Shown here piece by piece: positions 1 to 9,002 of a stretch of DNA of 59,083 bases. This DNA comes from Acidobacteriota bacterium. GTDB taxonomy: Bacteria > Acidobacteriota > Vicinamibacteria > Vicinamibacterales > UBA8438. The stretch covers positions 1 to 59,083 of the forward strand of contig WTFV01000048.1 of assembly GCA_011523845.1 (NCBI GenBank). Direction: 5' to 3'. The position numbers and the translations under genes were made by a program. Position 1 is the first letter of the stretch. Each line of letters begins with the position of its first letter. The notes under the pieces are model-generated. The model was not told the origin of the DNA, made no database searches, and saw only the letters and a list, made by a program, of their open reading frames with translations.

Positions 1-532
1 TCTGCTGCGCCGCGGTCGTCAGGCCGACCTCCGGGCGGTTCATCTTGACGCCCGGGATGAGCTGCGCCGTCGACTGCAGGTTGCGGCCGGTCGGGATGGC
101 GTCGAGCACCTCGCGGTCGAGCACCTCCGCCTGGCTGATCGACTGCACGTCGACCACCGGCGCCTCGCCCGAGACGGTCACCGTCTCCTCGAGGGCGCCG
201 ACCGACAGCACCGCGTCGACGGTGGCCGTGAACCCGGCCGGAAGCTCCTGCTCCTCGACGAGGACGGTCGAGAAGCCGGGCAGCGTAAACGTGATGTTGT
301 AGGTGCCGGGACGCAGGTCGACCAGCAGGTAGCGGCCCGCGCCGTCGGAAATCGCGACGCGGCTGCCTTCGATGAGCGCCGGGCTGGCGGCCTCGACGGT
401 GACGCCGGGCAGGATGCCGCCGGTGTTGTCGGTGACGACACCGGTGAACTGACTGGCCGGCTGCGCGAACGCCGCCGCCGGCACGAGAGCCAGCGCGGCC
501 AGCGCAACGACGGCCGTTGATGAACGTCTCAT
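1..532 (-). CDS. TonB-dependent receptor, Oar-like (N-terminal part only)
   Basis: This is the first 177 codons of an outer-membrane receptor; the rest lies beyond the window edge. It starts with ATG at 532, preceded by an AGGAGG-type ribosome site. Residues 1-24 form a signal peptide ending AFAQ. Residues about 28-105 form a carboxypeptidase-regulatory-like (CarboxypepD_reg) domain with the phrase TDNTGGILPGVTVEA, followed by the linker SVGALEETVTVSG and the start of the plug, ending NRPEVGLTTAAQQ at the edge. The sequence is almost colinear with the receptors at 5730 and 9919, so these are three paralogs from local duplication. The family imports large nutrients with TonB energy; the substrate is unknown. 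No TonB box is obvious. Confidence 0.9.
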   Translation of the reverse strand, partial: MRRSSTAVVALAALALVPAAAFAQPASQFTGVVTDNTGGILPGVTVEAASPALIEGSRVAISDGAGRYLLVDLRPGTYNITFTLPGFSTVLVEEQELPAGFTATVDAVLSVGALEETVTVSGEAPVVDVQSISQAEVLDREVLDAIPTGRNLQSTAQLIPGVKMNRPEVGLTTAAQQ

Positions 533-881
533 GGTTGGGTCCTCCTCTGACGTGTTCCGACGACTCTCGCGCCGCGACCGTTCACGCACGCGACCGGGTC
601 GCCCCCCCGAGCCTCTGCCCGGAAGACCGAAGACCGTTGCCTCGACTCCACGCAAAACGCGTTCCGAAGACCCTGCCCGAGCGGACTCGACCGCCCGACG
701 AGCTCCTGGGCGAGTCCCGACGGTGTCCCTGTCCGCTGCCGCCGGGACACCCACCGACCCGCCGCAACCCGCACACCCGCGCGAGATCCAAGTAATCCGA
801 TCCGGATTCCTGGATCGACGGGGCGGCTAGCGGCGCATTCAACTATGGGTTCCGACTCGCTGTCAAGGCGGGGAGCGCCGA
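533..881. other. Intergenic leader of the first receptor, no gene
   Basis: This 349-base stretch separates the receptor start (532) from the stop of the next minus-strand gene (882). I see no convincing gene. It holds the ribosome site of the receptor and a far-upstream 11-mer at 781-791 that recurs ahead of the two other Oar-like receptors. It probably contains the promoter and a long 5' leader. Confidence 0.6.
781..791 (-). promoter_or_regulatory. Shared receptor upstream motif, copy 1
   Basis: The plus strand reads GCGAGATCCAA (TTGGATCTCGC in the receptor direction). The inner edge lies 249 bases upstream of the receptor ATG at 532. The same GCGNGATCCAA string occurs exactly 249 bases ahead of the second receptor and 336 bases ahead of the third. 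It is a candidate operator or promoter element; the role is inferred only from conservation and position. Confidence 0.5.
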
Positions 882-1559
882 TCAGGCGGCCTGCATCGCG
901 TCGGACGGCAGGCGGTACCACGAGACCCGACCGGCCTCTATCGCATCCGCGATCCGATCGTCGATGCGCAGACTCGCCACGACGGGATGGCAGGGATGTT
1001 CGGTGAACCGGGTGACGAGCGCCGCGTTCCGCATCGCCCGGGAAGTGTCGCGGCCGTTCGCCGTGCAGGAGACTTCGACGGCTACGTATTGGATGCCGCC
1101 CCGCTCGTCCTCGGCCTCGAACACCAGATCCGCTTCGACGGTGCTCTGAATCTCGTTCGAGTGCATCGCCGCGCCGGCGTCTCTGGCGAGATCGAACAGA
1201 TCGGCGCCGCCGAGAAGACGCCGGTCTCGGAGCCCGAGGGATCGCGCGATCAATCCGACGCGCCGTTCCGCGACGCTTCTGGCGTGCGCGCCCCTGAGGA
1301 TGCCGATGTCGTCTCGCATCGCCTGCCGCTCGGCCGCCGCCGCCTCGAACCGCTTGTCGATTGCTTCGAACCGCCTGTCGATCGCCGCGAACTGCTTGTC
1401 GATCGCCGCGAATTGCTCGCGCGTTGCGGCAATGAAGCTTGCGAGCTGGGCAGGCATCTCGAGGAGCTCCCGCGACAGAAGCCGGGACCGGAGCGCGTCA
1501 CGCCATTCCGGGTGTTCGTCGAGTACCCGAACGAGGTCCTCTATCGTATCGATCTGCAT
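882..1559 (-). CDS. Coiled-coil protein with degenerate PD-(D/E)XK-like domain
   Basis: A 225-residue soluble protein. The ATG at 1559 (MQIDTIEDLV) is chosen over upstream codons because the upstream peptide is low-complexity. Residues about 45-75 are a heptad-like coiled coil made of the phrases QFAAIDK, QFAAIDR, RFEAIDK. The C-terminal half resembles the nuclease-like domain found in DUF3782-type coiled-coil proteins: EADLVFEAE followed by a VAVEVS strand. In an active nuclease the second motif would normally be ExK; here it is EVS, so catalytic activity is doubtful. It stands alone on the minus strand upstream of the first receptor. The family assignment is from motif resemblance only. Confidence 0.65.
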   Translation of the reverse strand: MQIDTIEDLVRVLDEHPEWRDALRSRLLSRELLEMPAQLASFIAATREQFAAIDKQFAAIDRRFEAIDKRFEAAAAERQAMRDDIGILRGAHARSVAERRVGLIARSLGLRDRRLLGGADLFDLARDAGAAMHSNEIQSTVEADLVFEAEDERGGIQYVAVEVSCTANGRDTSRAMRNAALVTRFTEHPCHPVVASLRIDDRIADAIEAGRVSWYRLPSDAMQAA

Positions 1560-1744
1560 CACTGAGCCCCGAACCGGCGGCTCGGCAGCGTCCGCGTCCC
1601 TTGCCCTGCCCAGTGGCAACCGCGGCTCCATAGCCCGCCGGGACCCGCCGGGAGCTGACTCCAAGCCTTCTCACTATAGCACGGGCCATACCCTCGGCCC
1701 CCTCGGCCCGCGGATCCTCCCGGCCCACTCCAGCCACCACCCCG

Positions 1745-3403
1745 TCACGGGATCGCGCCCGCCGGCCACGGCGTGCGGCTCGGCCTGCCCTGCTCGTAGA
1801 GGCGCAGATTCGCAGCCAGCCGCGGCACGGCGTCCCGCATGCCCTCCGCCTCGGCGGCGGCGACGAGATCGCGCTGCACCCCGGCCGCCTCGGCGTAGCG
1901 CCCGACCTCGGCCAGGGCCATCGCCATCGTCTCGCCGAGATCGATGGTCCGCTCCCCTCGGGACGCAATCTGCTCCACGAGCCGCATCGCGCGCCGGCCG
2001 TCCCGGACTTCGGCGTCGGGTGCGGCGGCCAGCAGCCGGGCCAGCGCGTGCGGGAAGATCGACGCGCCGGGGAAGGCCTCGAGCCCCGCGTCCAGGCGGT
2101 CGCGCGCCTCGCGGTAGCGCCGCATCTGCACCAGCGCCATCGCGGCGCCGAAACGCGCGTCCGCCACGTCCGGGTCCATGCGCAGCACCGTGCGGTACTG
2201 TTCGAGGGCCGCCGCCGGCTCGCCGGCCCGTCGCAGGCTGACGGCCAGCCGCCGGCGCACCTCGCCGTCGGTCGGCTGGTAGCGGAGCGCCGTCTCGAAA
2301 CGCTCGATCGCCGCGCGGTGCCGCCCCTCCCCCTGCAGCAGCACGCCGACGCTGTAGTGGACGGCAGGGAAGTTCGGCGACTCGCGCATCACCCGCTCGA
2401 ACTCGGCCGTGGCGCCCACGACGTCGCCCATCACGTAGAGGGCCGTGCCCAGCCGATGCCGCAGCGCCGGGTGCTCCGGATCGAGCTCCAGTCCCCGGCG
2501 GAACAAATCCACCGCCGCGCTCCACTCCTCGCGGTCCAGCGCCTCGTTGCCGCGCGCCTCGTAGGCGCGGGCGCTCTCGATCAGCGCATCCACCTCGGCC
2601 AGCAGCGGGTCGGCGGGGCGCAGCGCCGTGCTCCGCCGACGCCGCAGGTGCGCCGCGGCCCGGGCCTCGTCGCCGAGAGCGCGGTACGCCATGCCGAGGG
2701 GATAGTGGGCCGCGGCAGCGGTCGGGTCGCGCGCCAGGATCTCCTCCAGCAGGTCGACCGCCCGCTGGTGGTCCTCGCGCAGCAGCGCCGCGCGGCCGAG
2801 TCCGTAGCGCGCCGCGAGAGAGTCGGGCCGCAACGCGAGCGCCTGCTCGAAGAACGGCCGCGCCGAGACCGGGCGGTCCTGCGCCAGGCGAATCTCACCC
2901 AGCCAGACGAGGGCCGCCACGTCGTCCGGCCGCAATCGAAGCACCGCATCGAACAGCTCCGCCGCCCCGGACAGATCCCCCGCCTCGCGCCGCAGGTGGC
3001 CGAGGTAGTAGAGCCAGCGAGCGCCCGCCGGCGCCGCCGCCGCCGCCTCGCGGAAGCAGGCCTCGGCCGCCTCCGGAAGGCTCGCGGCCATCAGGATCAT
3101 GCCGAGCGCGCCGCGAGACGCGGCGGGGTCGTCGGACCCGGCGGCCGTAGCTTCCGCGGAGCCGGTCACCGCCGACTGCCGTTCGCGGATCTGCGCCCGC
3201 ACCGAGGCGCCGAGGCGTTCCAGGTCGGGGAGCGCGGCTCCGCAGGCAGGCGCTCCCGCCGGCGCCGTCAGCGCCGGCGGCGCGGCCGGCGCCGTCTCGT
3301 CAGGCGCCGCGCACGCGCCGGCCAGCACCGTCGCTCCACACGCGAAGATCCCTGCCGCCGGTGCGCCGAGCCGCCGGCGAACGTCCTCGCGAAACCGGTT
3401 CAA
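1745..3403 (-). CDS. TPR-repeat lipoprotein
   Basis: A 552-residue exported scaffold protein. I place the start at a TTG (3403), because this gives a basic N-region (MNRFREDVRRR), a hydrophobic stretch and a lipobox LAGAC, that is, a lipoprotein signal peptide; the reading frame further upstream is antisense to the small gene at 3434. From about residue 100 to 500 there are roughly nine or ten tetratricopeptide repeats, for example YYLGHLRREAGDLSGAAELF and GTALYVMGDVVGATAEFERV. TPR lipoproteins near CRTAC1-type proteins are common in Acidobacteria, and here the FG-GAP lipoprotein lies just upstream on the same strand. The role is probably protein-protein interaction in the periplasm. The start codon is the least certain point. 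Confidence 0.8.
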   Translation of the reverse strand: MNRFREDVRRRLGAPAAGIFACGATVLAGACAAPDETAPAAPPALTAPAGAPACGAALPDLERLGASVRAQIRERQSAVTGSAEATAAGSDDPAASRGALGMILMAASLPEAAEACFREAAAAAPAGARWLYYLGHLRREAGDLSGAAELFDAVLRLRPDDVAALVWLGEIRLAQDRPVSARPFFEQALALRPDSLAARYGLGRAALLREDHQRAVDLLEEILARDPTAAAAHYPLGMAYRALGDEARAAAHLRRRRSTALRPADPLLAEVDALIESARAYEARGNEALDREEWSAAVDLFRRGLELDPEHPALRHRLGTALYVMGDVVGATAEFERVMRESPNFPAVHYSVGVLLQGEGRHRAAIERFETALRYQPTDGEVRRRLAVSLRRAGEPAAALEQYRTVLRMDPDVADARFGAAMALVQMRRYREARDRLDAGLEAFPGASIFPHALARLLAAAPDAEVRDGRRAMRLVEQIASRGERTIDLGETMAMALAEVGRYAEAAGVQRDLVAAAEAEGMRDAVPRLAANLRLYEQGRPSRTPWPAGAIP

Positions 3404-3433
3404 CTCCAGCCCCGCGCGTGGAATAATGAGGAC

Positions 3434-3760
3434 ATGGACATCTCGCCGTGGATTACGCCCGCCCTGCTGATCGGGCTGTTCGCCTGGATGCGCATGGACC
3501 TCCGCGACCTGCGCCGTGATCTCAACGCCCTGCGCGCGGACATGAACAAGCGCTTCGACAGCGTCAACGACAGCATGAACAAGCGCTTCGACAGCGTCAA
3601 CGACAGCATGAACAAGCGCTTCGACAGCGTCAACGACGGCATGAACAAACGCTTCGACAACCTGAATGGCGAACTGGCCGACCAACGCGAACGCATGGCC
3701 AGGCTCGAGGGTGCGCTCGAAGGCTTCCTCGCCGGGCTGCGCGACCGCAACGCGGCCTGA
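3434..3760 (+). CDS. Small membrane-anchored coiled-coil protein
   Basis: A 108-residue protein starting at the ATG at 3434, with GAGG four bases upstream. Residues about 5-20 form one hydrophobic membrane segment (WITPALLIGLFAWM). The remainder is an amphipathic coiled coil built from four near-identical 11-residue units, MNKRFDSVNDS, encoded by a 33-base tandem repeat. Similar short membrane/coiled-coil proteins are common as hypothetical proteins in these genomes. The gene is divergent from the TPR lipoprotein, with 30 bases between their starts, and lies between it and the FG-GAP lipoprotein. Function unknown; the repeat number can change without loss of frame. Confidence 0.75.
   Translation: MDISPWITPALLIGLFAWMRMDLRDLRRDLNALRADMNKRFDSVNDSMNKRFDSVNDSMNKRFDSVNDGMNKRFDNLNGELADQRERMARLEGALEGFLAGLRDRNAA
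3542..3673 (+). repeat. 33-bp in-frame tandem repeat, four units
   Basis: Units start at 3542, 3575, 3608 and 3641. Units 1 and 2 are identical, unit 3 differs at one base and unit 4 is degenerate. Each unit encodes MNKRFDSVNDS or a variant. It is a coding minisatellite, not a CRISPR array, because there are no spacers. Confidence 0.95.
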
Positions 3761-3803
3761 TCCGACTCCGGCGCCCTCGCGGTTCGGGCGCATCCACACG
3801 GGG

Positions 3804-5609
3804 TCACGAGCCGGGTTGCGCAGCGGCCCCTACCCCCGCGCGCAGCGTCATCCAGCGGTCGATCTCCACGTCGCGCCACTCCTCCACCGTCCCGTCAGGC
3901 CACTGCACCCGGACCGTCGGCCGCGCATCCGAATCGCCGAGCCCGATGACCACCCGCGGGTCGTTTGCGGAGGCGTAGCTGCCGTCCGAGCGCACCCGGC
4001 GCCAGAGCGTCGGCACGCCGTCGCGAACCACCGCCACCCGCGCCCCGAGCATGTCGCGGCCCCCGGACCCGGCGAGCCGCAACCCGAGCCAGCGGCGGCG
4101 TTCCCCCACCTGGTTGACCAGCAGCCGCACCGGACCGGCGTCGTTGCCCACCAGCACGTCGACGTCGCCGTCGTTGTCGACGTCGCCGAAGGCCGCACCG
4201 CGCCCCGTCTCCGACAGCGCGAATGCCTCCCCCGCCTGCCCGGACACGTCCGCGAACCGGCCGTTGCCGAGGTTGCGGAACAGCGTCCGGCGCTGATCGT
4301 AGGGGAACTGCCCCGCCGGGCGCCCCGGGAGCGCGGTGATCGTGCCGTTCACGACCAGCACGTCCAGCCAGCCGTCGTTGTCGAAGTCGAACCAGGTGGT
4401 CCCCCACCCGGTGTAGGCCAGGCTGCCGGCGCCGAGCCCCGAGCCGGTGCTCCGATCCGCGAACGTGCCCGACCCGTCGTTGACGTACAGGTTGTTCCCC
4501 TGGCCGTTCAGATGGGTCATGAAGAGGTCCTCGTCGCCGTCGTTGTCGAAGTCGGCGGCGTCGACGCCCATGCTCGCCTCGGTCATCCCCATCTCGCTGA
4601 GCGCCGCGCCGGCGAGCAGGCCGGTGTCGCGGAACGTGCCGTCGCGCTGGTTGATCCAGAGCAGGTTTTCGGTGCCGTCGTTGGCGACGTAGACGTCGAT
4701 CCACCCGTCGCCGTCGAAGTCGGCGGTGGACACTCCGAGGGCCGGCCCGAAACGGCCGCCGACCAGCGCGGTCTCGCTCACGTCGGCGAAGCGGCCCTCT
4801 CCGGTGTTGCGGTACAGGTGGTCCGGCGTTCCCCCGTAGGTCTCGGGCGGGCAGTAGTCGCGCGCGTCGGCCAGCGTGCCGCACTCGATGCCGCTCTCCA
4901 GCGTGTAGTCGACGTTGTGGCCGACGTAGAGATCGAGCCAGCCGTCGCGGTCGTAGTCGACGAAGGCCGCCGACACGCCGAACCCCGCAGTCGGGCCTAT
5001 GCCCCGCTCGGCCGCCGCCTCCGTGAACGTGCCGTCGCCGCGGTTGACGTACAGCGCGTCCGGGCCGTAGTTGGTCAGGAACAGGTCCGTCCAGCCGTCG
5101 TTGTTCACGTCCCCGGCCGCGACGCCGAGCCCGTAGCCGTCCGCCTCGATGCCGCTCTCCGCCGTGACATCCGTGAACCGCAGCCGCCGCGCGCCGCCCG
5201 GCCCGAGCGCCAGGTCGTTGCGGTAGAGGCGCCCCCGGAGCGGGCCCGGCCCCGCCGGCGGGATGAGCGCGTCCTCCGGCTTCAGGCCCGCGTCGAGCAT
5301 CCGACCCTGGACGAGATAGACGTCGAGGTCGCCGTCGTTGTCGTAGTCGAAGAGGCCGACGCCGGGCGGGAGGAGCTCGGGGTAGTGGAAGCGGCCAGCC
5401 GCGCCGTTGAAGTGCACGAAGTCGAGGCCGGACGCCGCCGCCTCGTCGGTGAACCACTCGCCGGCCGGCAGATCGGCGGCTCCGGCCACCGCCGACGGGT
5501 CGTTCGCACCGGCATCGCCGCCCGACTCCGCCGCGCACCCGGCCGACAGGAGAAGCAGAAGAACCGCACGCAGCGCGGCGAGCGAGGAGAGACCGTGGAT
5601 GGTGCTCAC
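3804..5609 (-). CDS. CRTAC1-family FG-GAP/VCBS lipoprotein with ASPIC/UnbV domain
   Basis: An exported beta-propeller protein of about 601 residues. Two in-frame GTG codons could start it (5621 and 5609); 5609 has an AGGA five bases upstream and is preferred. A hydrophobic segment ends in the lipobox SAGC, indicating a lipoprotein. Seven calcium-binding FG-GAP loops of the type DxDxDGxxD are visible: DYDNDGDLD, DVNNDGWTD, DYDRDGWLD, DFDGDGWID, DFDNDGDED, DFDNDGWLD and DVDNDGDVD. The C-terminal 90 residues (LGARVAVVRDG to WPDGTVEEW) match the ASPIC/UnbV domain. It probably works at the cell surface with the neighbouring TPR lipoprotein; ligand unknown. Confidence 0.93.
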   Translation of the reverse strand: MSTIHGLSSLAALRAVLLLLLSAGCAAESGGDAGANDPSAVAGAADLPAGEWFTDEAAASGLDFVHFNGAAGRFHYPELLPPGVGLFDYDNDGDLDVYLVQGRMLDAGLKPEDALIPPAGPGPLRGRLYRNDLALGPGGARRLRFTDVTAESGIEADGYGLGVAAGDVNNDGWTDLFLTNYGPDALYVNRGDGTFTEAAAERGIGPTAGFGVSAAFVDYDRDGWLDLYVGHNVDYTLESGIECGTLADARDYCPPETYGGTPDHLYRNTGEGRFADVSETALVGGRFGPALGVSTADFDGDGWIDVYVANDGTENLLWINQRDGTFRDTGLLAGAALSEMGMTEASMGVDAADFDNDGDEDLFMTHLNGQGNNLYVNDGSGTFADRSTGSGLGAGSLAYTGWGTTWFDFDNDGWLDVLVVNGTITALPGRPAGQFPYDQRRTLFRNLGNGRFADVSGQAGEAFALSETGRGAAFGDVDNDGDVDVLVGNDAGPVRLLVNQVGERRRWLGLRLAGSGGRDMLGARVAVVRDGVPTLWRRVRSDGSYASANDPRVVIGLGDSDARPTVRVQWPDGTVEEWRDVEIDRWMTLRAGVGAAAQPGS

Positions 5610-5649
5610 GAATCCTGACACGCCATCATAGCCGAGACGTACACGAAAA

Positions 5650-5678
5650 GGGCCGGAAAGCCCCAGGCTCCCCGGCCC
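5650..5678 (-). terminator. Rho-independent terminator of the second receptor
   Basis: A stem GGGCCGG/CCGGCCC with an inner AGCC/GGCT pairing lies about 50 bases beyond the receptor stop. On the minus strand it is followed by CTTTTCG, a short T run, as expected for an intrinsic terminator of the receptor gene ending at 5730. Confidence 0.75.
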
Positions 5679-5729
5679 GTGAAACAGTGCGTCACGCCTC
5701 GCGCGCGACGCGAACGCCCGCTCGGCGGC

Positions 5730-8700
5730 CTACCAGTGCAGGTGCGTCGCGAGCTGCAGGAAGCGGCGGTTGATGGTCCGCGTCGCGTTGCCGAGACTCC
5801 CGCCGAACGTGCTGTTGAAGCGCGTGATCGGGAAGTAGTTCGGCAGGTTGTAGATGTCGGCCTGGATGTCCCAGCGCATGCCGTTGGGCAACTGGAAGCT
5901 CTTGCGCACCGAGACGTCGATCTGCGTCAGCGGGTCGGCGAAAAGGGAGCCGGGCGGCATCAGCGGAATCGAGAGCCCCTGGGTGCGCGTCACGCCCTGG
6001 GCCGCGAAGTCGGCCACGGTCGTGTTGTAGTTCACGTTGCCGATGTAGGCGTGGACGTCGTCGAACGTCGTCCCGCCCTGGTTCGTGCCGCCGAAGTTGT
6101 CGGTGCCCTGGATGGCCATCTCCTGCGCGGGGTAGAACTGCGCCGACCCGCTCAACTGGATTCCGCCGGGTAGCGGCACCGTGCCGGAGATCTTGAAGTC
6201 GTGCAGGAACGGGATGCTGTACTGCGACGCGTCGCAGTACAGCATCTTGTTGGGATCCTCCGGCTGGTCGCAGCGGTTGAGGATGGCCCGCTCCATCGAC
6301 CAGCCGCCGAAGATGGTCGCGCCCGCCGCCAGCCGCGCGTTGAAGCCGGCCTCGAAGCCGTTGTAGACGTCGGAGTTCGCGCTCGAGTTGCGCATGAACC
6401 GATCGGTGCCGGTCAGCCCGCGCGCCTCCGGGTTCAGGTTGTAGATGGTGAGCGTCGGCGGCGCCGCGACCCCGCGCGTCGAACAGGGGAAACCGTTCGG
6501 GGCCATCCCGGTGGCGGCGCACGGATTGGGAATGGTCAGCGGCGTCCAGTCGGCGTGGGTCACCCCGCGGCCGTACTGGATGATGGGATCGAACGACTCG
6601 CGCCGGTACCAGTTCACGTTGACCGACAGCCCGGTCACCAGCTCGCGCTCGACGCCCAGGTTCATCAGGCTGACCCAGGGCCGCTCGACGCCGTTGGGGT
6701 CCTCGGTCGGCACCGAGCCCGGCAGGCCGAACGCGGCCGACACCGGGAAGCCGATCTCCCAGTCCTGCACGTAGTCGTCGCCGTTGGTGCCGCCGTTGTG
6801 CGCGGTGCCGGCGGCGCCGACCGTGTGCGTGTCGGCCATGCTCGACCCGAAGGCGACGGCCGGATCGAAGCCCATCGCCATCAGCTCCTGCCGCGTCGCG
6901 CAGCGCGTGTCGTCCATCGGACTGAGTGCGCAGTCGAACCAGTTGCGGTTCTCGCCCGCGTGCGTGACCGCGTTGAACTGCCGCGCATAGCTGGTCGTGT
7001 TCGAGCCGTTGTAGCGGCCCCACGAGAACTTCACCGCCGTCGACGCGTCGCCGAACAGGTCGTAGGCCATGCCCAGGCGAGGCGCGATGTCGTTCCAGTT
7101 CGGCAACTGGTCGCGGCCGGCCACGCTGAAGTACTCCACGAAGCGGTTCTGCGCGTGCTCGGTCGCGCGGTTGCGCCCGCGGTTGATCTCGTAGCGCACG
7201 CCGAGGTTGAGCGTCAGGCGATCGATGGTCCAGGTGTCCTGGGCGAAGATGCCCATGTCGGTCTGGTAGTCCATCGGCCGCCAGATCGGCGTGTTCGACA
7301 CCCGCGCCTGGTACGGCACGCCGTCCCGGTACCGCTGTTCCCAGAGGTCGGCGTTCATGTCGTGGGAGCGGTCGTGGATGCCCCAACTGTTCATCACGCC
7401 GAACTTCATGTTGTGCGAGCCGGTGACGTAGGACATCGCGACGTTGTAGTTGAACCGCTCGGGCGTCTCGTGGACGTAGCTCCAGTTGCCGCGGTCGCGG
7501 AAGTTGGCGCTGACGTCGTTGCGGCGCACGATCTGGTACCACGGATCCATCGTCCCGCCCGACTGCAGGGCGATGGCGGCCGGGTTGCCGACGTGGTAGC
7601 ACGGCGTGCTCGGGCAGAACGGCACCGCGGCGGAGGGCCGCGGCTGCCGGAGCTGCTGCGCCGGGCCGTAGGGCGGCGAGTCCTGACGCTCCTCGTAGCT
7701 CCAGTTCTCGACGTTCGACGAGTAGCCCGCCTCGAGCAGCAGCCGGCTGCTGATGGTCGAGGTCCACTTGGCCGAGCCGGTGTAGTAGATGGGCGAACCC
7801 TGGTGGTTGGGCGCGGTGGCCGGGTCGTCGCCGGCGCCGTGCGGCCGGAAGCGGTCCTTGAAGATGCGGTCCATGTAGGCGGCGAACTTGTTCGACGCAT
7901 TCGCCTGCCAGGTGAGACGCAACAGGCCGCTGGTGATGGTGTTGGCGTCGATGCCGGACAGCAGCTCGCGCCCGTCCTGCCCGTCCAGCTTCACGGGACT
8001 CGGATCGAAATAGCGCGGCCAGGTGCCGTCCATGTTGCGGTAGAAGCTGCCGGTGATCGGCTTGTCCACCTGCCACCGCCGCGAGCTCATGAAGAACCAG
8101 AACTTGTCGCGCACGATCGGCCCGCCGTAGGCCGCGTTGAGGTCCCAGAACAGGGTGTTGCCCTCGGACGACGAGGCGCGGTCCGCGATCCCCGACGGCA
8201 CGCTCGTGTGGTCCGCGGCCAGCGCATCGCTGGAATACCCGGTGTAGAACTGCCCGCTGTAGGTGTTGCCGCCCTCGCGCGGGATCATGTTGATGCGCAC
8301 CCCGCCCCCCGAGGTCTCGGCGGTCATGCCGCTCGTCTCGTAGGTCATCTCCTGGGTGGCCAGCTCGTTGTGGTAGTTCTGGATGCCGCCGTCGCGGTCG
8401 GTGCCGTTGACGAGCTGCCCGTCGACGGCGACGCTGACCTGCCGCCAGCTCATGCCGTGGGTCATCATGACGGTCTGCTGCGCCGCCGTGGACAGGCCGA
8501 CCTCGGGCCGGTTCAGCTTGATGCCGACGATGAGCTGCGCCGTCGACTGCATGTTGCGGCCGGTCGGGATGGCGTCGAGCACCTCGGCGTCGAGCACCTC
8601 CACCCGGCGGGTCGACTGCACGTCGACCACCGGCGCCTCGCCGGAGACGGTCACCGTCTCCTCGAGGGCGCCGACGGAGAGCTCCGCGTCCACCGTGGCG

Positions 8701-9002
8701 GTGAACCCGGCCGGGAGATCCTGGCCCTCGACCAGGACGGTCGAGAAGCCGGGCAGCGTGAACGTGAGCGTGTAGACGCCGGGCCGCAGGTCGACCAGCG
8801 TGTAGCGCCCCGCGCCGTCCGTGATGCCGACGCGGCTCCCCTCGATGAGCGCCGGCGACGACGCCTCGACGGTGACGCCGGGCAGGATGCCGCCGGTGTT
8901 GTCGGTGACCTCTCCGGTGATGGTGCTGTTGGTCTGGGCCAGCGCGCCGGGCGCGAGCGCCAGAGCCGCCAGCGCGACGACGGCCGTGCATGAACGTCTC
9001 AT
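5730..9002 (-). CDS. TonB-dependent receptor, Oar-like (second paralog)
   Basis: A 1090-residue outer-membrane receptor. The ATG at 9002 is chosen because AGGAGG lies nine bases upstream and a signal peptide (MRRSCTAVVALAALALAPG, cut after ALA) follows at once; the frame is open further upstream but without a signal. Residues about 25-110 are a CarboxypepD_reg domain, residues about 125-300 a plug containing GGGVRINMIPREGGNTYSG, and the rest a large beta barrel ending in ATHLHW, an aromatic terminal residue typical of outer-membrane barrels. It shares most of its length with the paralog at 9919. It has its own leader and terminator. Likely takes up an oligomeric nutrient; substrate not predictable. 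Confidence 0.95.
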   Translation of the reverse strand: MRRSCTAVVALAALALAPGALAQTNSTITGEVTDNTGGILPGVTVEASSPALIEGSRVGITDGAGRYTLVDLRPGVYTLTFTLPGFSTVLVEGQDLPAGFTATVDAELSVGALEETVTVSGEAPVVDVQSTRRVEVLDAEVLDAIPTGRNMQSTAQLIVGIKLNRPEVGLSTAAQQTVMMTHGMSWRQVSVAVDGQLVNGTDRDGGIQNYHNELATQEMTYETSGMTAETSGGGVRINMIPREGGNTYSGQFYTGYSSDALAADHTSVPSGIADRASSSEGNTLFWDLNAAYGGPIVRDKFWFFMSSRRWQVDKPITGSFYRNMDGTWPRYFDPSPVKLDGQDGRELLSGIDANTITSGLLRLTWQANASNKFAAYMDRIFKDRFRPHGAGDDPATAPNHQGSPIYYTGSAKWTSTISSRLLLEAGYSSNVENWSYEERQDSPPYGPAQQLRQPRPSAAVPFCPSTPCYHVGNPAAIALQSGGTMDPWYQIVRRNDVSANFRDRGNWSYVHETPERFNYNVAMSYVTGSHNMKFGVMNSWGIHDRSHDMNADLWEQRYRDGVPYQARVSNTPIWRPMDYQTDMGIFAQDTWTIDRLTLNLGVRYEINRGRNRATEHAQNRFVEYFSVAGRDQLPNWNDIAPRLGMAYDLFGDASTAVKFSWGRYNGSNTTSYARQFNAVTHAGENRNWFDCALSPMDDTRCATRQELMAMGFDPAVAFGSSMADTHTVGAAGTAHNGGTNGDDYVQDWEIGFPVSAAFGLPGSVPTEDPNGVERPWVSLMNLGVERELVTGLSVNVNWYRRESFDPIIQYGRGVTHADWTPLTIPNPCAATGMAPNGFPCSTRGVAAPPTLTIYNLNPEARGLTGTDRFMRNSSANSDVYNGFEAGFNARLAAGATIFGGWSMERAILNRCDQPEDPNKMLYCDASQYSIPFLHDFKISGTVPLPGGIQLSGSAQFYPAQEMAIQGTDNFGGTNQGGTTFDDVHAYIGNVNYNTTVADFAAQGVTRTQGLSIPLMPPGSLFADPLTQIDVSVRKSFQLPNGMRWDIQADIYNLPNYFPITRFNSTFGGSLGNATRTINRRFLQLATHLHW

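Noticed and set aside
3542..3673. Possible CRISPR-like array
   Set aside because: Units are contiguous without spacers and encode a coiled coil in frame.
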